DNA of 64,000 nucleotides from Gliomastix tumulicola. Lineage: Eukaryota > Ascomycota > Sordariomycetes > Hypocreales > Bionectriaceae. Each line of letters begins with the position of its first letter. Position 1 is the stretch's first letter. Location of the stretch: the NCBI GenBank assembly GCA_001599755.1, contig BCHX01000001.1:1922001-1986000 (forward strand). Reading direction: 5' to 3'. Below are positions 42,871-55,412 of the stretch, piece after piece. The position numbers were made by a program, and so were the translations under genes. Under the pieces are notes generated by a model. The model did not search any database, was not told where the DNA came from, and saw only the letters and a list, made by a program, of their open reading frames with translations.

Positions 42871-45800
42871 ATGGAGAACTCCTCGACCCCCCTGGCCGAC
42901 TACTTCTGGATCGCAGGTGTAGAGTCCGTGTCGTACGACGAGGCCTTCCCCATCAACCACAACCACGGGCAGCTTAAGGATCCTCAGCCCGAATCGACGA
43001 TTGCGGAAGATGGCGAACCTGAACCAAGCCCCGATAGTAACAATGGCCGGAGCAGCAGCAGGCTCACCGCCCGCCACTCACGGCAGAACTCTGGCAGCCG
43101 CCTCTCCAGGGTCTCCTTCGATAATCGACTCTCTATGACGACTGTCGAGGACCTGGATGTTGCCCCGACGGCAAGCAACAGGAGTAGTGCTACAATTCGG
43201 GCCGTCAACAGTGTCGGGGTTACCAATGGCGGCGAAGGGCCACCGTCCGGAGGCGGCCTGCTAGGAGACTTCGACTTCGACAAGGCGCTGTTGAAATTCG
43301 CAGCTGAGAGGGAGGACTTCCTGGAGGATCTCTCGTTCTCGGCTGGCGCAAAGACGCAATCTCGAGTACCCATGACCAACCCCAGGGCCGAGCGAATCCG
43401 AGCAGACGAAGCTGAGCCGAGCGGCAGGAGAAGCCCCCTGAAGAGTCTCAGGGGCAGTATCCGTCGCCGCATTAGCTTTCGGGACATGAATAGCATGAGA
43501 AAGCAGCCCAGTACTGTCAGACCCTCAGCCAACAGGACATGTAAGTTCAATCGCCACCGACCGTCGTCTACCATGACCTTTGCTAACCATCACGGCGTAG
43601 CTTCTATTCGAACCGCGAGGAGACTCAGCAACTATAATTCGGTCATTCCTCCTCCCGAGCCGTTGAACACTGATCCTGATATGCACCCTCTCAAGAGGCA
43701 CTTCGAACCGGTCCTGCTCGACCGATATCCGCCGAAGGCTGCCGCCGATGAAAATGCCCGCCGAGGGAGGTTCCCCGACTACGTGCCCATGTTTGCATTC
43801 CCGAATGATATTCAGATTGTGTCCTCGGATGACAGACCACGGTCAACATGGCATGGCTTCACCATGACATCGGACGACAACTCCAAACTCTATGGTATCA
43901 CCATCATCATTTGGACGGCTCTGAGTGCTCAAATCGCCGAGGAGGTTGAGCTGAGGTGTGAGCAGTGGCGACAAAGCCACATGTCCAATGAGGAACGTGA
44001 GCTTGCTGCAAGCCTCGGTGTACGACTTGCCAAGGAGAGAACGCACTTGTCTCAGCTCCTGGCGAAGCTACCCACTATTCCGTCAGGATCCCCGGCGAGA
44101 GATCGCCTTGAGGATGAGATTGGTACTGTGGAGGAGAAGATCTCCCTGATGACGGACATGCTCCGACCACTGCGGCACGGGGCAGCTTCCAAGATCGAAG
44201 GTCTCACCGCCGGCGAGAGCGGTCTGTGGACTCCCAGGGCATACGGGATTCTCGGCAGAGACCCGGCCAGCATGAACTTCTGGAAGGAATGGCTCAAGGC
44301 CGTTGTTGTGCCCATGACAGACGGAGGAGTGTTGCGGGTGCCTCCAACCTCGCCCAAAGTAGGGAGGTGGCAGCCCCTGGAACGATACGTCGTCAACCTC
44401 TGCACAGAGGCATTCAGCCCATTGGGGTCCAAGACCCAGGTTGAGCTGAGCGTGCGCGAATTGAGACTGCACGCACGCAAAGAAGCCGAGAACGAGCTGC
44501 CTGGGTCGAGGTCAATCGATCTCTACGCTCTGTTCCGATGCTTGTCGCTGGAGAATATCCTGGCCCTCTTCGAGTTCGCCATGTCCGAGTCTCGCATCAT
44601 CTTCCTCTCATCCCACACGAGCATGCTTCACCTGGCCTGTCACGCCTTGGCTAGCTTGTTGTATCCCCTGAAATGGGCCAGCGTTTTCATCCCTATTCTC
44701 CCTGCACGACTTATCTCTGCTCTCGAGGCCCCTTGCCCATACATCGTCGGCATTGAGCGTCGCTACGAGAGGATAGAGCTTCCTACCGATGACTATGTCC
44801 TTGTCGATCTGGATAAGGACACAATCGACTCGACACAGCAGCCCGTGAGGCTGCCACGGCAGCACCGGAGGAAGCTACAGTCCCTCCTTCAAGTGGCCGC
44901 ACCGCACAAGCTCCGGTTTGGCGTCAACACGGGACCGCCTCCTTACGCCATGGAGTCCTTCCCGTACGATGCTTTCTCCTCTGAGAATGCTTCGCTCTTC
45001 AACTCCAAGCCTCCGCCGAGCACACTGGGCAGGTGGGTGTCTCAGAGCTCGACAGCTTTCGGCGAGCCTGACCCGCCTGGTGTCCGTCAAACGCCGGTCT
45101 TCAACGCTTTTGCCATCGCCATCACAGACGCCTCCAAGTCTGACAGACCGACTACAAGCAAGTCGAGTCGGACCAGCCCTCAGTCCTCGGTGTCCCCCGT
45201 GTCGACCAACTTCCCCCCTATGCCGACCACGCCCATCTCGAGGAGTGACTCGGGTTTCGCACTCAGTGCCACGCTCCGGGAGAAGCGGTCCGGCCACTTC
45301 CGGGACAATACCGCTCGCCGCAGCTCATCCTTTGGCGTCATGGACAAGCAGGGCTTGCCAACTGGCAGGCCCCATGTGCCGATGCTCAACGGACACCAGT
45401 CGAATATGTCCATCTCGTCCCTCTCTGACTCGACATTTGGTGGTGGATACGCTCCCTCCACGTACGCCCAGTCAACACTCGCCGCGTCCACAATCATGCC
45501 CAACATGCAGATCCAGCCTGTCACCAATACCGAGACCACCGTCTGGGTAGAGGGTCACTGCTTCAACTGGACTCCCAACGACATCTCGTCCTCGTGCACC
45601 ATTTGCGAGGACAAGTCGGAAGGCGATGGCGTTTACATCTGCTCCGGGTGCAAGATCACCTCTCACAGCCGATGTCTAGGATTCGCCTCGCTCGTGTGTC
45701 CTGCGGCCTTCCACGCAGACCGTGTCCGCGCCGCCTTTGTCCGGTGCCAGGCCAGTCTCTTCTACACCTATCGCAAGCATCTCGGTCGGCCGTCCAAGGT

Positions 45801-46416
45801 CCAGAAGGGCAACGGCCAGCTCTTTGCTTTTGACATGGACGGCTTCATTAAGAACCTCCCCTATGATCAGCAGGAGTACGCAACGATGCTGCGCGAGACC
45901 CAAGGTAAAGCCCGTCTTTCGTGTCCATCCTCACCCGTTCCAGGTAGCTGACCAGACTTTTAAAACACAGGCTTCAACGAGTTCATCCACGACCGAGAGC
46001 TGAAGCCTGCAAACGATCCCTCCCTCCGCCTCTTTGACGAGATCATCATGGCAAAGAAGGCCCGCGGGCGTCCCGGCCTGACCGCCGGACTCTCTCGACT
46101 GTCCACGATTCGCCAGTCCCACGGCGCCTCAGCCACAGCCTCAGGCTTCGCCCCGCCATCTCGCGGCGCCAAGGTCCCTGGCTTCCTGAGCGACACGACC
46201 GACCACCTCTGGCGGACGGCCTCGGTGCCCATCCCCAAGGGGAACTTCCCCGGCGAGTACCGGGCCATCGTCACCCGGACGCCCGCCCGTCTGGACAGGA
46301 CGCTCATGAGGGAGCCGAGGGCCATCCAGGGCGTCCCGCGCCTCGATCAGCGTGGCTCCAAGAGCTTTGCGAGAAAGCAAGTGCCGAGCATGCTTGGTCC
46401 GACACCTCCCTCATAA
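42871..46416 (+). CDS. DENN-domain protein with C1-like zinc finger
   Basis: Probable Rab GTPase exchange factor in membrane traffic. Three exons (42871-43540, 43601-45904, 45971-46416) give 1139 aa. The first intron is 60 nt, stop-free and in frame but has GTAAGT, a TGCTAACC branch point and a TAG end. The uDENN block begins near residue 260 (LKRHFEPVLLDRYPP). The central cDENN core reads FRCLSLENILALFEFAMSES, then FLSSHTSMLHLACHALASLLYPL, then FIPILPARLISALEAPCPYIVG (about 535-620), with dDENN after it. A Ser/Pro-rich linker leads to a C1-type finger (about 873-922: HCFNW..CTIC..CSGCKITSHSRC..C). The DENN tripartite layout continues into FNEFIHDRELKP and a basic C-terminus. An out-of-frame ATG lies 5 nt upstream. 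Confidence 0.9.
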
Positions 46417-47346
46417 ACGAAGGGAGATCTCCCCATATATGGAAAGAAAGAAGAAGAAAAAGTCCGCAAAGATGGACTTGGCTTGGTTTCCAAAAAAAAA
46501 AAAAAAAAAAAAGATCCTATGTACGATGCAGCATGTAATCTAGACACGCCAGCCGGGAGTCATCCTCCCGCCCGACCGTCATCACTACTACCTATACAAA
46601 CAACACAATACATCACGCCATCCACAGCCATACTCCAGCATCAAACACCATCGGGAGTAAGATGAAACCACAACAACACACATACACCGAGACACAGAAA
46701 AAAGAAACAAAGAACACACAGAGAGAATGGAACCATACAGCGAGAAACGCAGTGCATTTTGGCCTGGTGGGATAGAACGAGAACGAGCATTTCAGTTCGC
46801 TGTTCTTTTTCTTTTCTTTTTTCCGTCTTTCTTTGCAACATCAAAAAGCTAGAGCGTGGTTGGATTGCTCGAGGGTACGGGACGGACGGACGGACGGACG
46901 AACGGACATAATGCAATTATTACTATATCATAACTAGAAGGGGCGGAGGAAGGCGGGATAACATGCCCTTTTTTGCTGGCGTTGCTTACAGTTTGTCCTT
47001 TTGGCTCCTCAAGTGGTGACATGCAATGACCAGCTTGAGCAGAGAGGTGCAGTAAATCAGATTCCTTTCAATTTCGTTATCAATAGCCCTCGAAACCTCT
47101 CTGGTGGTCTTTCGTATGTCTTGTGCTAAAATGTCTACAGACCACCTATCATATTGTATTTAGGTATGCGATACCTCTTGATGCTTTGCCGTCACCTCAT
47201 TCCTCGTGTTCAGCCAACATTAACCCCCGAAGCAGCGAAAAACCAAATAACAAGCTGTCAGGAGAACAAAGCATTCGTCACCAATCCCTTTACCAAACCC
47301 AGCTAACATCTCGTCGCACACAGAGAAAACAGCCCGCCCGAGCCTC
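46417..47346. other. Convergent intergenic region
   Basis: 3' flanks of the DENN and DUF726 genes. Contains a 21-A run (46492-46512) and a GGAC tetranucleotide repeat. No gene seen. Confidence 0.6.
46879..46907. repeat. GGAC tetranucleotide repeat
   Basis: About six GGAC units, the last interrupted by one extra base pair change (GAAC), in the convergent 3' region. Confidence 0.85.
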
Positions 47347-49504
47347 TTATTTCTTTCCACCTCTTCGTCCCGATCCTGGGGGTCGTCCAGAACCTGTGGG
47401 GCCCTTTCCTCCCTTTGGCTTGTTGGCAGGAGCTGCTTTGACAGGCTCGACGGGCCTTGGCTCCAGCTCAGCCCAACCAATATTCTCAAGGATCGATCGC
47501 GTTTTTGTTTGATACTCGAGATGGCCTTTGTTCAGCTCCCCTACATTGTAGTTCTCGACGCCGTCAGCTCCTTGGATGTCCTGCAGGCCAGCAATTCCAA
47601 AATGGATGTTGGAGAATCGGCATAGGAACCCCAGTAGGTAGTCGTCTCCGGAATAGACATTGACAAGGCGGCCAGACACAACACTCTTGAGCGTGAGCCA
47701 GACGCGACTCTCAGAAGGGACCGGGGCTCCCATGATCACGACATTGTCGATAATGCCGAACTGACGGCGCTCTGCCAAGACCATGAGACAAGCATATATG
47801 GCGCGCGCCGCCAGGCTATAGCCAATCAACGACACCGGGCGCTCTCCTTGGAACTTGTGGCGCATGATGGCATCCGCGAGGACAGCGCCAGCCTTCTCGG
47901 CCCGGACCATTCCAACACTCCAGGGGTTGTCCATGATCTTGCTAATCTTGAGAAGGGAGATCGGCCACTTGGACTCGATGAGGCAGGAGAAGACTAGATC
48001 TGTTAGACTCCTCATCAACCATCAAGCCGGGGGGATAAGACTTACTTGTTTTGGTGGCTATTTCCTTCTTGGCAGTGCTCCAAGCGCTACTCTTGATGAC
48101 GGTTTCGAGCGAGCTGCCGAGATTCGACAATGCAGCAATGTCCCATCTCACTGCGAAAGATTCGGTCTGTCTTCCGAGACATTTCCAGGGGGTGACAACA
48201 TCACCGTCTTCAGCCACCCAACCGCACATAGCCAGGACCACACGAAGCCTGCGGTCGTGAGCAGGGGTCTGACGAGCATCGCAATACTCGTTGAGATTGT
48301 CACCGTGAACCGGCATCAGACCAAAGTCTTGGATCTCTCGGGTGAACGCATCTATCATCTTCTGAGTAGGCCTGGAGGGGTTCATGCCGAAGAAGTTGGT
48401 GAGCGATCGCGGGTTCTCCGACATGGGGCCCAGCAGTCCAGCCGCTGCAGTCTCGTTTAGACCATGGCCAGTGGCTTCCCGACCAATACCCACGTCAGTC
48501 AGTCCAGAAACAAGAGTACCACTCGCACTATAGTGGTTCTTCCACTTGCGCGACAGCTTGCTCTCTTCGGCCTTCTGAAGAGCAAGCTCGTCCTCTGATA
48601 CTGCCAGGGCAGCTTGGGCAAGCCCGTCAGCTAGTCGAAGCTCCTCCTGTTGAAAGAAGCCAAGAGAAAGATTGAGGGATGTTGCCAGACTCAGAAGCAA
48701 ATGGTAGGAGTTTGCCGAGTAGTCCTGGAGGGCCACCGTGGACAAAAGAACGATGTGAAAGAGAAGCTTGCGCCTTTCCAACTCCAGTAACCACAGAGCG
48801 TTGGGAACGGGGGGGTGTCGTGTGAGGAGCTCGGGGTTGGAAGGCTTCGTAGGGACTCGTGGCGGACCTATTCGTCATGTTAACACAGTCGCTCCCTTTG
48901 CCGCCAATCATCTCGTCACAGCACTGGCTTCAAACAACGTACCCGTGCCTATGGTCAGACCACCACGACCGATACCGCCTCCCCGGCCACCACGGCCTCG
49001 AAAGCCGCCAGCGCCCCGCCCGCCTCTTCCACGACCTCGCGCCACGGTCTGGGTAGACTGAGGATCGTTGACGGTTATGTCTCTGAGGCGTTGGAGGACT
49101 AGAGTCTGCCACTTTTTAAAGGCAGCTAACGCTTCCTTCTTGAGCTCGCTCAGCTGGGGCGTCATTGCTTGCTTCTCCTCCTTTTCTATGATATCATGGG
49201 TCTTCGCGTAAGTGCTTTGTGCGGAGTTCGTCTTGTGGACATGGACCGAAGGCATGATGTTGAGCTTGGATTCCTTCTTGCAGAGAAGAGGAAGGGCGAG
49301 CCAGTGGTGATGGCCATGAGTGTTATCAACAGGCGAGACTGGGGGTGAGTCGAATATGGTGCTGATATCATTGTGCTGCCGGTCTGTGATGGCGCTCACC
49401 AAGGTCAGCAGGTCCTTCTTTTCGGCGAGACTGATAGTCTCTCCCAGGTCGATAAGTCGACGTGTATGAGGCCCGTGGCCTCCTCGACCGCCGCCGCGCA
49501 CCAT
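47347..49504 (-). CDS. DUF726 (TMCO4-type) alpha/beta-hydrolase-fold protein with RGG box
   Basis: Three exons (49504-48943, 48867-48046, 47993-47347) give 676 aa. Family function is uncertain; DUF726 proteins have an alpha/beta hydrolase fold and are usually membrane-linked. The nucleophile-elbow motif reads LIGYSLAARAIYACL, where most members have GYSLGAR, so one glycine is Ala here. Upstream blocks include WVAEDGDVVTPWKCLGRQTE and VRWDIAALSNLGSSLETVI, downstream IDNVVIMGAPVPSE and SGRLVNVYSGDDYLLGFLCR. Unusually, residues about 155-187 are an RGG box (ARGRGRGGRGAGGFRGRGG), and the C-terminus is again Gly/Arg/Lys-rich. The N-terminus (MVRGGGRGGHGPHTRR) is also RGG-like. A hydrophobic stretch (LLFHIVLLSTVAL, about 223-235) may associate with membranes. 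Confidence 0.87.
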
Positions 49505-52228
49505 GGCTCTTTGCCTACGGTTCAAGTCTTAGGCTTGGAACGTGGGCAGTTGAGTTGGGAGGTCAATACCAGGAACAGCCGTGTTGGGCAAAAACCAGTG
49601 CAGCGCACTCTGTTGTTGGAAAGAATCGGGCCACCGGTAGAGGAGGACGGGAAGGGAACAGTCAGTCGATACGACAATCCTGAAGAACAGGTAGTCGTCG
49701 ACAGACAATAGCCGTGTTTGTGATGATCAGCTCCGCGAACGAAGGAAGTGCGGATGAGGGCAAGGAGGTGGGCAGAGGAGGTGGGCAGAGGAGATAAGTG
49801 GCCAGGCCCCAGCCGTGTTCGAAGAAGTGAACCGACTTCGAGGCGAGGGGGGAATAAGTTGAAGGTGAATCAAATGTGAACTGAGGGTGAACTGAGGATC
49901 AAGTGAGTGACTCGTTTGGTGGTAACAGAAGGGCGGAGATGCGGTCTGGTGGTTGCCCTGAAATTTCGATGACAAGCAAGGAACAAGCCTATGCAATCTG
50001 TGTTGCGGTAGGCAGTTCTTGCATCGCTGCTGCGCTCTGTGAATTGGCGCTTCTGATGATTGTGGCGATGATCAGAAGTCGAACAATCGCACTGCAGCTG
50101 CGCTTCCGGTGGACTTTCTGGGAGGAACAAACGGCATAAAGTGGGAAAGAGTCGGTGCAGGCAAAAGTGGCAGCAGCAGCAGGAGTTTCTCAAGAAACTG
50201 GAAAGAGCGAAGCAGAAAGCGGGAAACGGAAGTGCAAGTGGAAGGAGCAAGGCACAAACGACGTTTGCACGCGGGAAGCACCTGCCAACCAAGCTTTGCA
50301 CTCGGTCGCGGTTTCCCTCTTGCCCTGCTTCTCTTTTCTTTTTTTTCCTTCCTTCCGCTTCTCGCTCTCACTTCTTCCTTTTTCGTTTCCTTCGCCTCTG
50401 CTTTTGCCTTCGCCTTTGCCTATAGAGCCAACCTTCCCTCTTTTCTGCACCCTTCTAAGGTGAGATGCCCATGTCCGCCCTTTCTCGATAAAAACGAGTC
50501 AATGTCCAGTTTCGAATCTGAGAGCGCCCTTCTCTGCTTCGGTTCGCCAAGGATCAGAGGCGGTGTCGATCGATTTGTTTATCGACAGAAAAGGCGAGAC
50601 AGCGGAAGACCACCCTTCTCTCTTTTGTGCTGGATCCTTCCCAGACGGCTCGCAAGCTATTCGAATGGAACGCAACAGTCGAGCCCACCCGAGTCCAGTC
50701 TGACATTTATCATGTACTTGGTTGTGCTTGAGTGACTGGAGAGCAAACAGGCCATTTAGGAGTGGTACCGGAACCAAGTCGACGCAGCGTATACGCAGTC
50801 ACCACCGATTCACAACAGCAAAAAATACGTTGCCGTCATCGAGTAGAGCCCGCACAACAAGAAGAAAGAAAACCATGAAACCAACAAATAACCGTCCGAA
50901 TGAGAGAAATGGAGGAGAAATAAGCAATGTGAGTGTGAAGAGTAGGAGACAATCAAGAACGACAAACGGTGTGGGAAAGGACAACAAGAAGATGAATCAC
51001 GACGGCCACAAATTCCCAGGCATACGCACACATATGTGAATCACAAACATTTCTTCGTTTTATTTCGCCTTACCTAAAGCACGGCAACGGGACGGAAGAC
51101 TGCAGGAGAGGGGCGGCTTGCGTCAATCAATGAGTGTCACGAGAAAAGACCCCTGCGCGTGCGTCCTTGGAGCAAACGAGCAGCTCTCGCGCGCAACCCA
51201 CCAAGTGCTACCATGGCCACAGACATTTGACCGTCTTGATTTTCGTCCGCCGACACCGGTCAATGGTGAAGCAGGTGGTTGCATCATGGGCGCTGCCCGG
51301 GGAGCGTCAGGAGCTGGGACGATGCGACACGATCAAGTCTAGACCATCGCATGGCGCTCCGTTACTGGGCAAACAGTCCTCACCGGTGTAACGCGAAGAG
51401 ATACCACCCGTTCCGTATCCGTCACTGTGGAGCGAGCTTTGCTTCTCGCACGGTCAGTCGCTGTCAATTCTCCTTCCATGATGGATGCCAGCCCTTATCT
51501 TCGACTTCCGATGATGCCACTGCTGCGATTTATTGCACCGCATCGACGGAGACAGAACGTGAATAGGAACAGGATGTATGCTGCTCCTGGGACTTACAGG
51601 CGTGCTTTATACCATGGTCCTTCTAGGTGCCCGATTGCTTATTGAGCAACAAAAGCCTGTCGTCTATCAGCGAATGCTTCGGGCTACAAAATGTGGCATA
51701 GCTAAAGTAGTGCATTGTAAGTAAGGATCGGGTGGCAAGACGGGTGATGAAGATGTCATCAAGCACGGGGCCTCTATTCCGTGCTGCAGGCGGCCTTTTA
51801 GGCGTGGCGTTCTTAATTTGTCGACTTGTCCGCCCTGTGCGACTCGAAACCATCTATTGTTCTACTGCGCCCATCACCAATACGCTCATTCTCTGAGTCA
51901 TGTCGTCACCACTCTTCACGTCCGTGTTGCGAATACCTACGAGAGAGAGGGCGGGAGGCACCCAAACTATAGCGACAGCGTCCAAACGCGATTGTTCACT
52001 GCTCGTTCGCGCCCCGCGACAGCGGGCAGCCTCTGTGCCTCGTCCGTTTGTCGCATTGGACAAGTCAGTAAGACCCTTAGCCATCACCCGACACCGCCAC
52101 TTATAGGTGCAAAAGTGGGTGTGGGTGTCTTGCCACCGAAAGCCCTATCGCTGTCAGGTTACACAACAGCTTTTTAGTCTGGTCTGGCCTCACACCTGAG
52201 CCCGAGCGAGTGAGGCCTATTCTTAGCA
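49505..52228. other. Intergenic region between DUF726 and POLI genes
   Basis: About 2.7 kb, the longest gap here. The DUF726 promoter and leader (GA/CT-rich at 50150-50460) occupy the left part; the right part is the POLI 3' flank. Many 60-200-codon frames occur on both strands, mostly low-complexity Ser/Phe/Leu or Lys/Arg runs from the CT tract; none has a domain. A missed ncRNA is possible but not visible. Confidence 0.5.
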
Positions 52229-54033
52229 TCAATCCTCCATTTCATGATATCTAAGATGAGCAGCAAGCGCAAAATGCGGTGTCAAATGCCCACAATGGGG
52301 GCACACTGTATGATCGGCCGACTCCCAGCCCTCGGCCGCATCCTCGTCATCGAACCCGGAGTCATCGAGAGCGCCATCCTCCTTGACCGCCTCATTTTCG
52401 TCGGGCACGAGTCTCCATGGGGCTAGAGCTTCGTCTTGGTTCCGAAACATGTTGGCAATGTCTCTTCCTACACCGGCTTTGCCATCTGCCGCAGTAGGCA
52501 TCATGTTGGCAACGCAAATATTGATCAGCTGCAGATTCCACTTTTGTCCACCACTGTCGTCTTTCAGGCGACGGAGGAGTGGGAGAAGAGCCTCAGAGAC
52601 CAGTCGCTCCGCGAGAGACTCAATATCGGCTTTGAAATCGAAGACAAACCCTGGCAAGGCCGCAGACCGAGACGTGCGGCTGAAGTTCTGGCTATACAAC
52701 GATCCTGACAAGGGCCAGGATCTGACTGACAGTCGAAGTGTCTTTGGGCGGGCGAGCCACCTCGAAGTGGCAAGTTCATCCGCGTTGCCGCTGTCGTCAG
52801 TGAGCAGGAGATCGACTCTTATTCTCCGAATAAGCGAGCACGACAGCTTAAACAGCTCCTCTGTTATCTGTGGCATCGTCTCCAATCCCTTGAAAGTATC
52901 TTCTATGCTGATCTGAGAAGGGACTTCACTGGCTTCTTTGACCTCCAGAGGATCCACGCCATGCAAGAGGGCCCATATGCGAGCGCCGACGCCCTTTTCT
53001 GCGCCTGGCCCGGCGAGTAACCGTTGCAGAGAGCCCGGGCTGGTGGCGGGATGCAATCGCACTCGCCCGACGGTGATTTTCGTATCATGCTCATCCGAAT
53101 CCGTCCCTTGCTCATCACCAGTGATGGATGCTTCCAAGACGGAGGCAATTTTGGCACCAATCCCAGGAACACGTCGCAGTTTGTGGTGGTCCATGAAGCC
53201 CTCGACATGCTCATCAGTCAACGCAAGCAAGGTCGTCTGGTTCCTCGGCTTGTTCCTGGCGCCCACGAGCTTTGAAAGGGTCTTGTTGGTAGCGATTCCA
53301 CATGTCGAGGTGTAGCCGAAGTCCTCTTCCAGCTTGCCTCTCAAGTAGCTAGCGAAGTGCGAGCCCAGACTGAGACGCAGGTATTCGGCTGTCTGGACAT
53401 CCTCTGCCGTCGGGCTGGCTCCCTCAACACAGCCAGGAATCGTCGAGACATCACAGACGAAGCCAGGTTCCGGGTCCTTGCCTGAAAGTTGGAAGAACGT
53501 CTTGTCCAGGGCGTTTTTGTTCAGCAGTCCAAGGTTATAGTCTATGATATCGGTCACATCTAGGATTCGTCAGTCCTGTTTGGCTGGTCATAAGAAGAAA
53601 AAGAAGCCGACCTACCCATAAAGACTTCATCCAACCCCAGTCTCTCCACCTTGTTATTCCATGAATGCGACTTCAGAAAGTTGAAGAGAATCTTGCTCGT
53701 ATCCCGGAAAGGCGTCAGGTCCTCCCCGTCAATGAGGACCAGGTTGGGGCAGATTCTCTTAGCCTCGACGACCAGCCCGAGTTTCTTGATACCGAGGCTG
53801 CGGGCGGCGTAGTTGCATGTGGCCAGAATGTTCTTCTGCTTGACGCCAAGCGGCTTACCCTTTAGCTTCGGGTCTTTGTTCTCGTAGACCTGAGCATAGA
53901 AGCAGTCATAATCCTGGAGGAAGCATGCGTGAGTAAGATAGGTGTAGCTCAGTGATGGGTGGGCTCTTACGAATTGGAGGATGATCCGGTCATCTCTACG
54001 CCTCGGTGCTTTTGAGACAGGGTGATAATTCAT
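52229..54033 (-). CDS. POLI: Y-family DNA polymerase iota (translesion synthesis)
   Basis: Error-prone polymerase that inserts nucleotides opposite DNA lesions in the nucleus. Three exons (54033-53971, 53913-53616, 53559-52229) give 563 aa. Catalytic motif I is DYDCFYAQVYENKDP. GVKQKNILATCNYAARSLGI is the nucleotide-binding block, and LGLDEVFM|DVTDIIDYN carries the metal-binding Asp-Glu and is completed by the second intron junction. The thumb HhH reads LRRVPGIGAKIASVLE. The little-finger domain follows (SCSLIRRIRVDLLLTDD, LATSRWLARPKTLRLSVR). Comparison with known sequences favours iota over eta (PLGVKQK, RLGLDE and GEDLTPFRD as in human iota). The C-terminus has CPHCGHLTPHFALAAHLRYH, a CxxC...HxxxH finger of ubiquitin-binding type. 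No PIP box is obvious. Confidence 0.92.
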
Positions 54034-55412
54034 GGTCCTTTTACATGCATCTTTGTAATCGGGCGCCGGGGCGTGATGAAACAGAAGGAGTTGGTGATTT
54101 TGTACATATGCCGAACGTGAACAAGGATCATGGTGATGGCAGATTAAACACGGCAGCTGCTGCAGGGTAAGTCGAAGACGAGTTGGAGCTGACTAAGGTA
54201 ACCGTCCTCTTCCTGGCGCACAGTTGAAGAAAAGCTTGAACCACATCCACACCCAAATTGTATGGTCCTACGGCTCAAGTATTTATTCGACCTTGTGCCG
54301 GGCCCGAAGCGCCCAAACATCGCGACCGAAACAAAAACCGTAAACAGGGATTGGGGATGACATCAATTCACGTCAATCAACGGACGCTTTGATGCGCCGC
54401 TGCGCCGTGCGGCCCAGATCGGAAGCCGCTCGTTCCTCGCCCTACCTTTCTTTGTTCGTCCCTCCCCGACCAAGAAAACCAAGAAAACCTGATGGCGGTC
54501 TGCAATGCACGACCGTTGAGAATCCCCGGCACTCGGGCGGGCGAGTGTCTCTCGTGACTCTCTGACTCTCTTCCGCTACGCCCAACAACGAAAAGGCCGT
54601 CCCGCTTCCTGCCCTCCGATAGGCTGGATGGTGTGCTTGCGACTGTGACGACAAATCACTAGCCTGCAGCAGCGACCTTCCATAGACGCCAAAGTGTCGA
54701 AAACAGCCGCAACCTGCCGGGTCTCGCCGCCGCTGATTGGGTCGACTGAGAGTCGAGCGCTCCATCCGGCGCTTAAGATCCCTGCGCTGCCATCCATCAG
54801 GGCTGCAGGGGTCCAGGGCGGCCGACCACTCACAACCGCGCCGGACCCTCCATCTCTTGTCTTTCCCCCCCTCCTCCTCCTCCTCCTCGTCGTTCGACGG
54901 ATAGCGCCCTCTTTGTTTTCTTCTCTGGTCCGGGCTTCGGAGGAGAAGGCAAAAGGAGGGGTCGAGGCGGTAGGAGCAGAGACCGAGGGGGGGGGGGGGA
55001 GAGAGCCCAGCCAAGGACTTCCGGGAGGAGGGCGGCATCCAGACTTCCGTTGTGATGAGTCGTGCATGGGGTGGCTGCTTGCGCTTTTGCGCCTGGCTCC
55101 TTGGCGCTTACAGGGAAGGGAGGGCCTTCGGGGTGAGGGCGAGGGCGAGAGGTATGGTTACCCACCGTTGGGCGGTGGTGATGCCACTTATTAAATAACC
55201 CTCGTAGCCGCCGACTTTGTCTGCTTGGATTCTTGTTGGTTCTGAGACTACTTTTCTTGTTCTTCTTGCTCTTCTTCCTCTTCTCCTTCTCCTCTCTTCC
55301 CTTCTAGCGGCTTTGACAGCCTGGCCCCGTGGTCCACGTCGTGACTAACATATCACTATCACTACCGTCGACATACACATTCAGGCAGTGAGGCCGTATC
55401 ATATCGTTCACC
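54034..55412. other. Divergent promoter region, POLI / uncharacterised gene
   Basis: About 1.4 kb, with a G-run (54988-54999) and CT-rich leader before 55413. Overlapping frames on both strands (54442-55194) are low complexity; no gene is called. Confidence 0.55.

Noticed and set aside
42449..42922. 157-codon frame spanning the DENN leader and start
   Set aside because: Only its last 19 codons begin with an ATG; the rest is leader with no protein-like composition.
50109..50735. 208-codon plus-strand frame in the 2.7-kb gap
   Set aside because: Low-complexity Ser/Phe/Leu from a CT-rich tract; no domain or conserved start.
54442..55194. Overlapping 160-200-codon frames between POLI and the 55413 gene
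   Set aside because: They lie on both strands in a repetitive, G-run-containing promoter region without conserved motifs.
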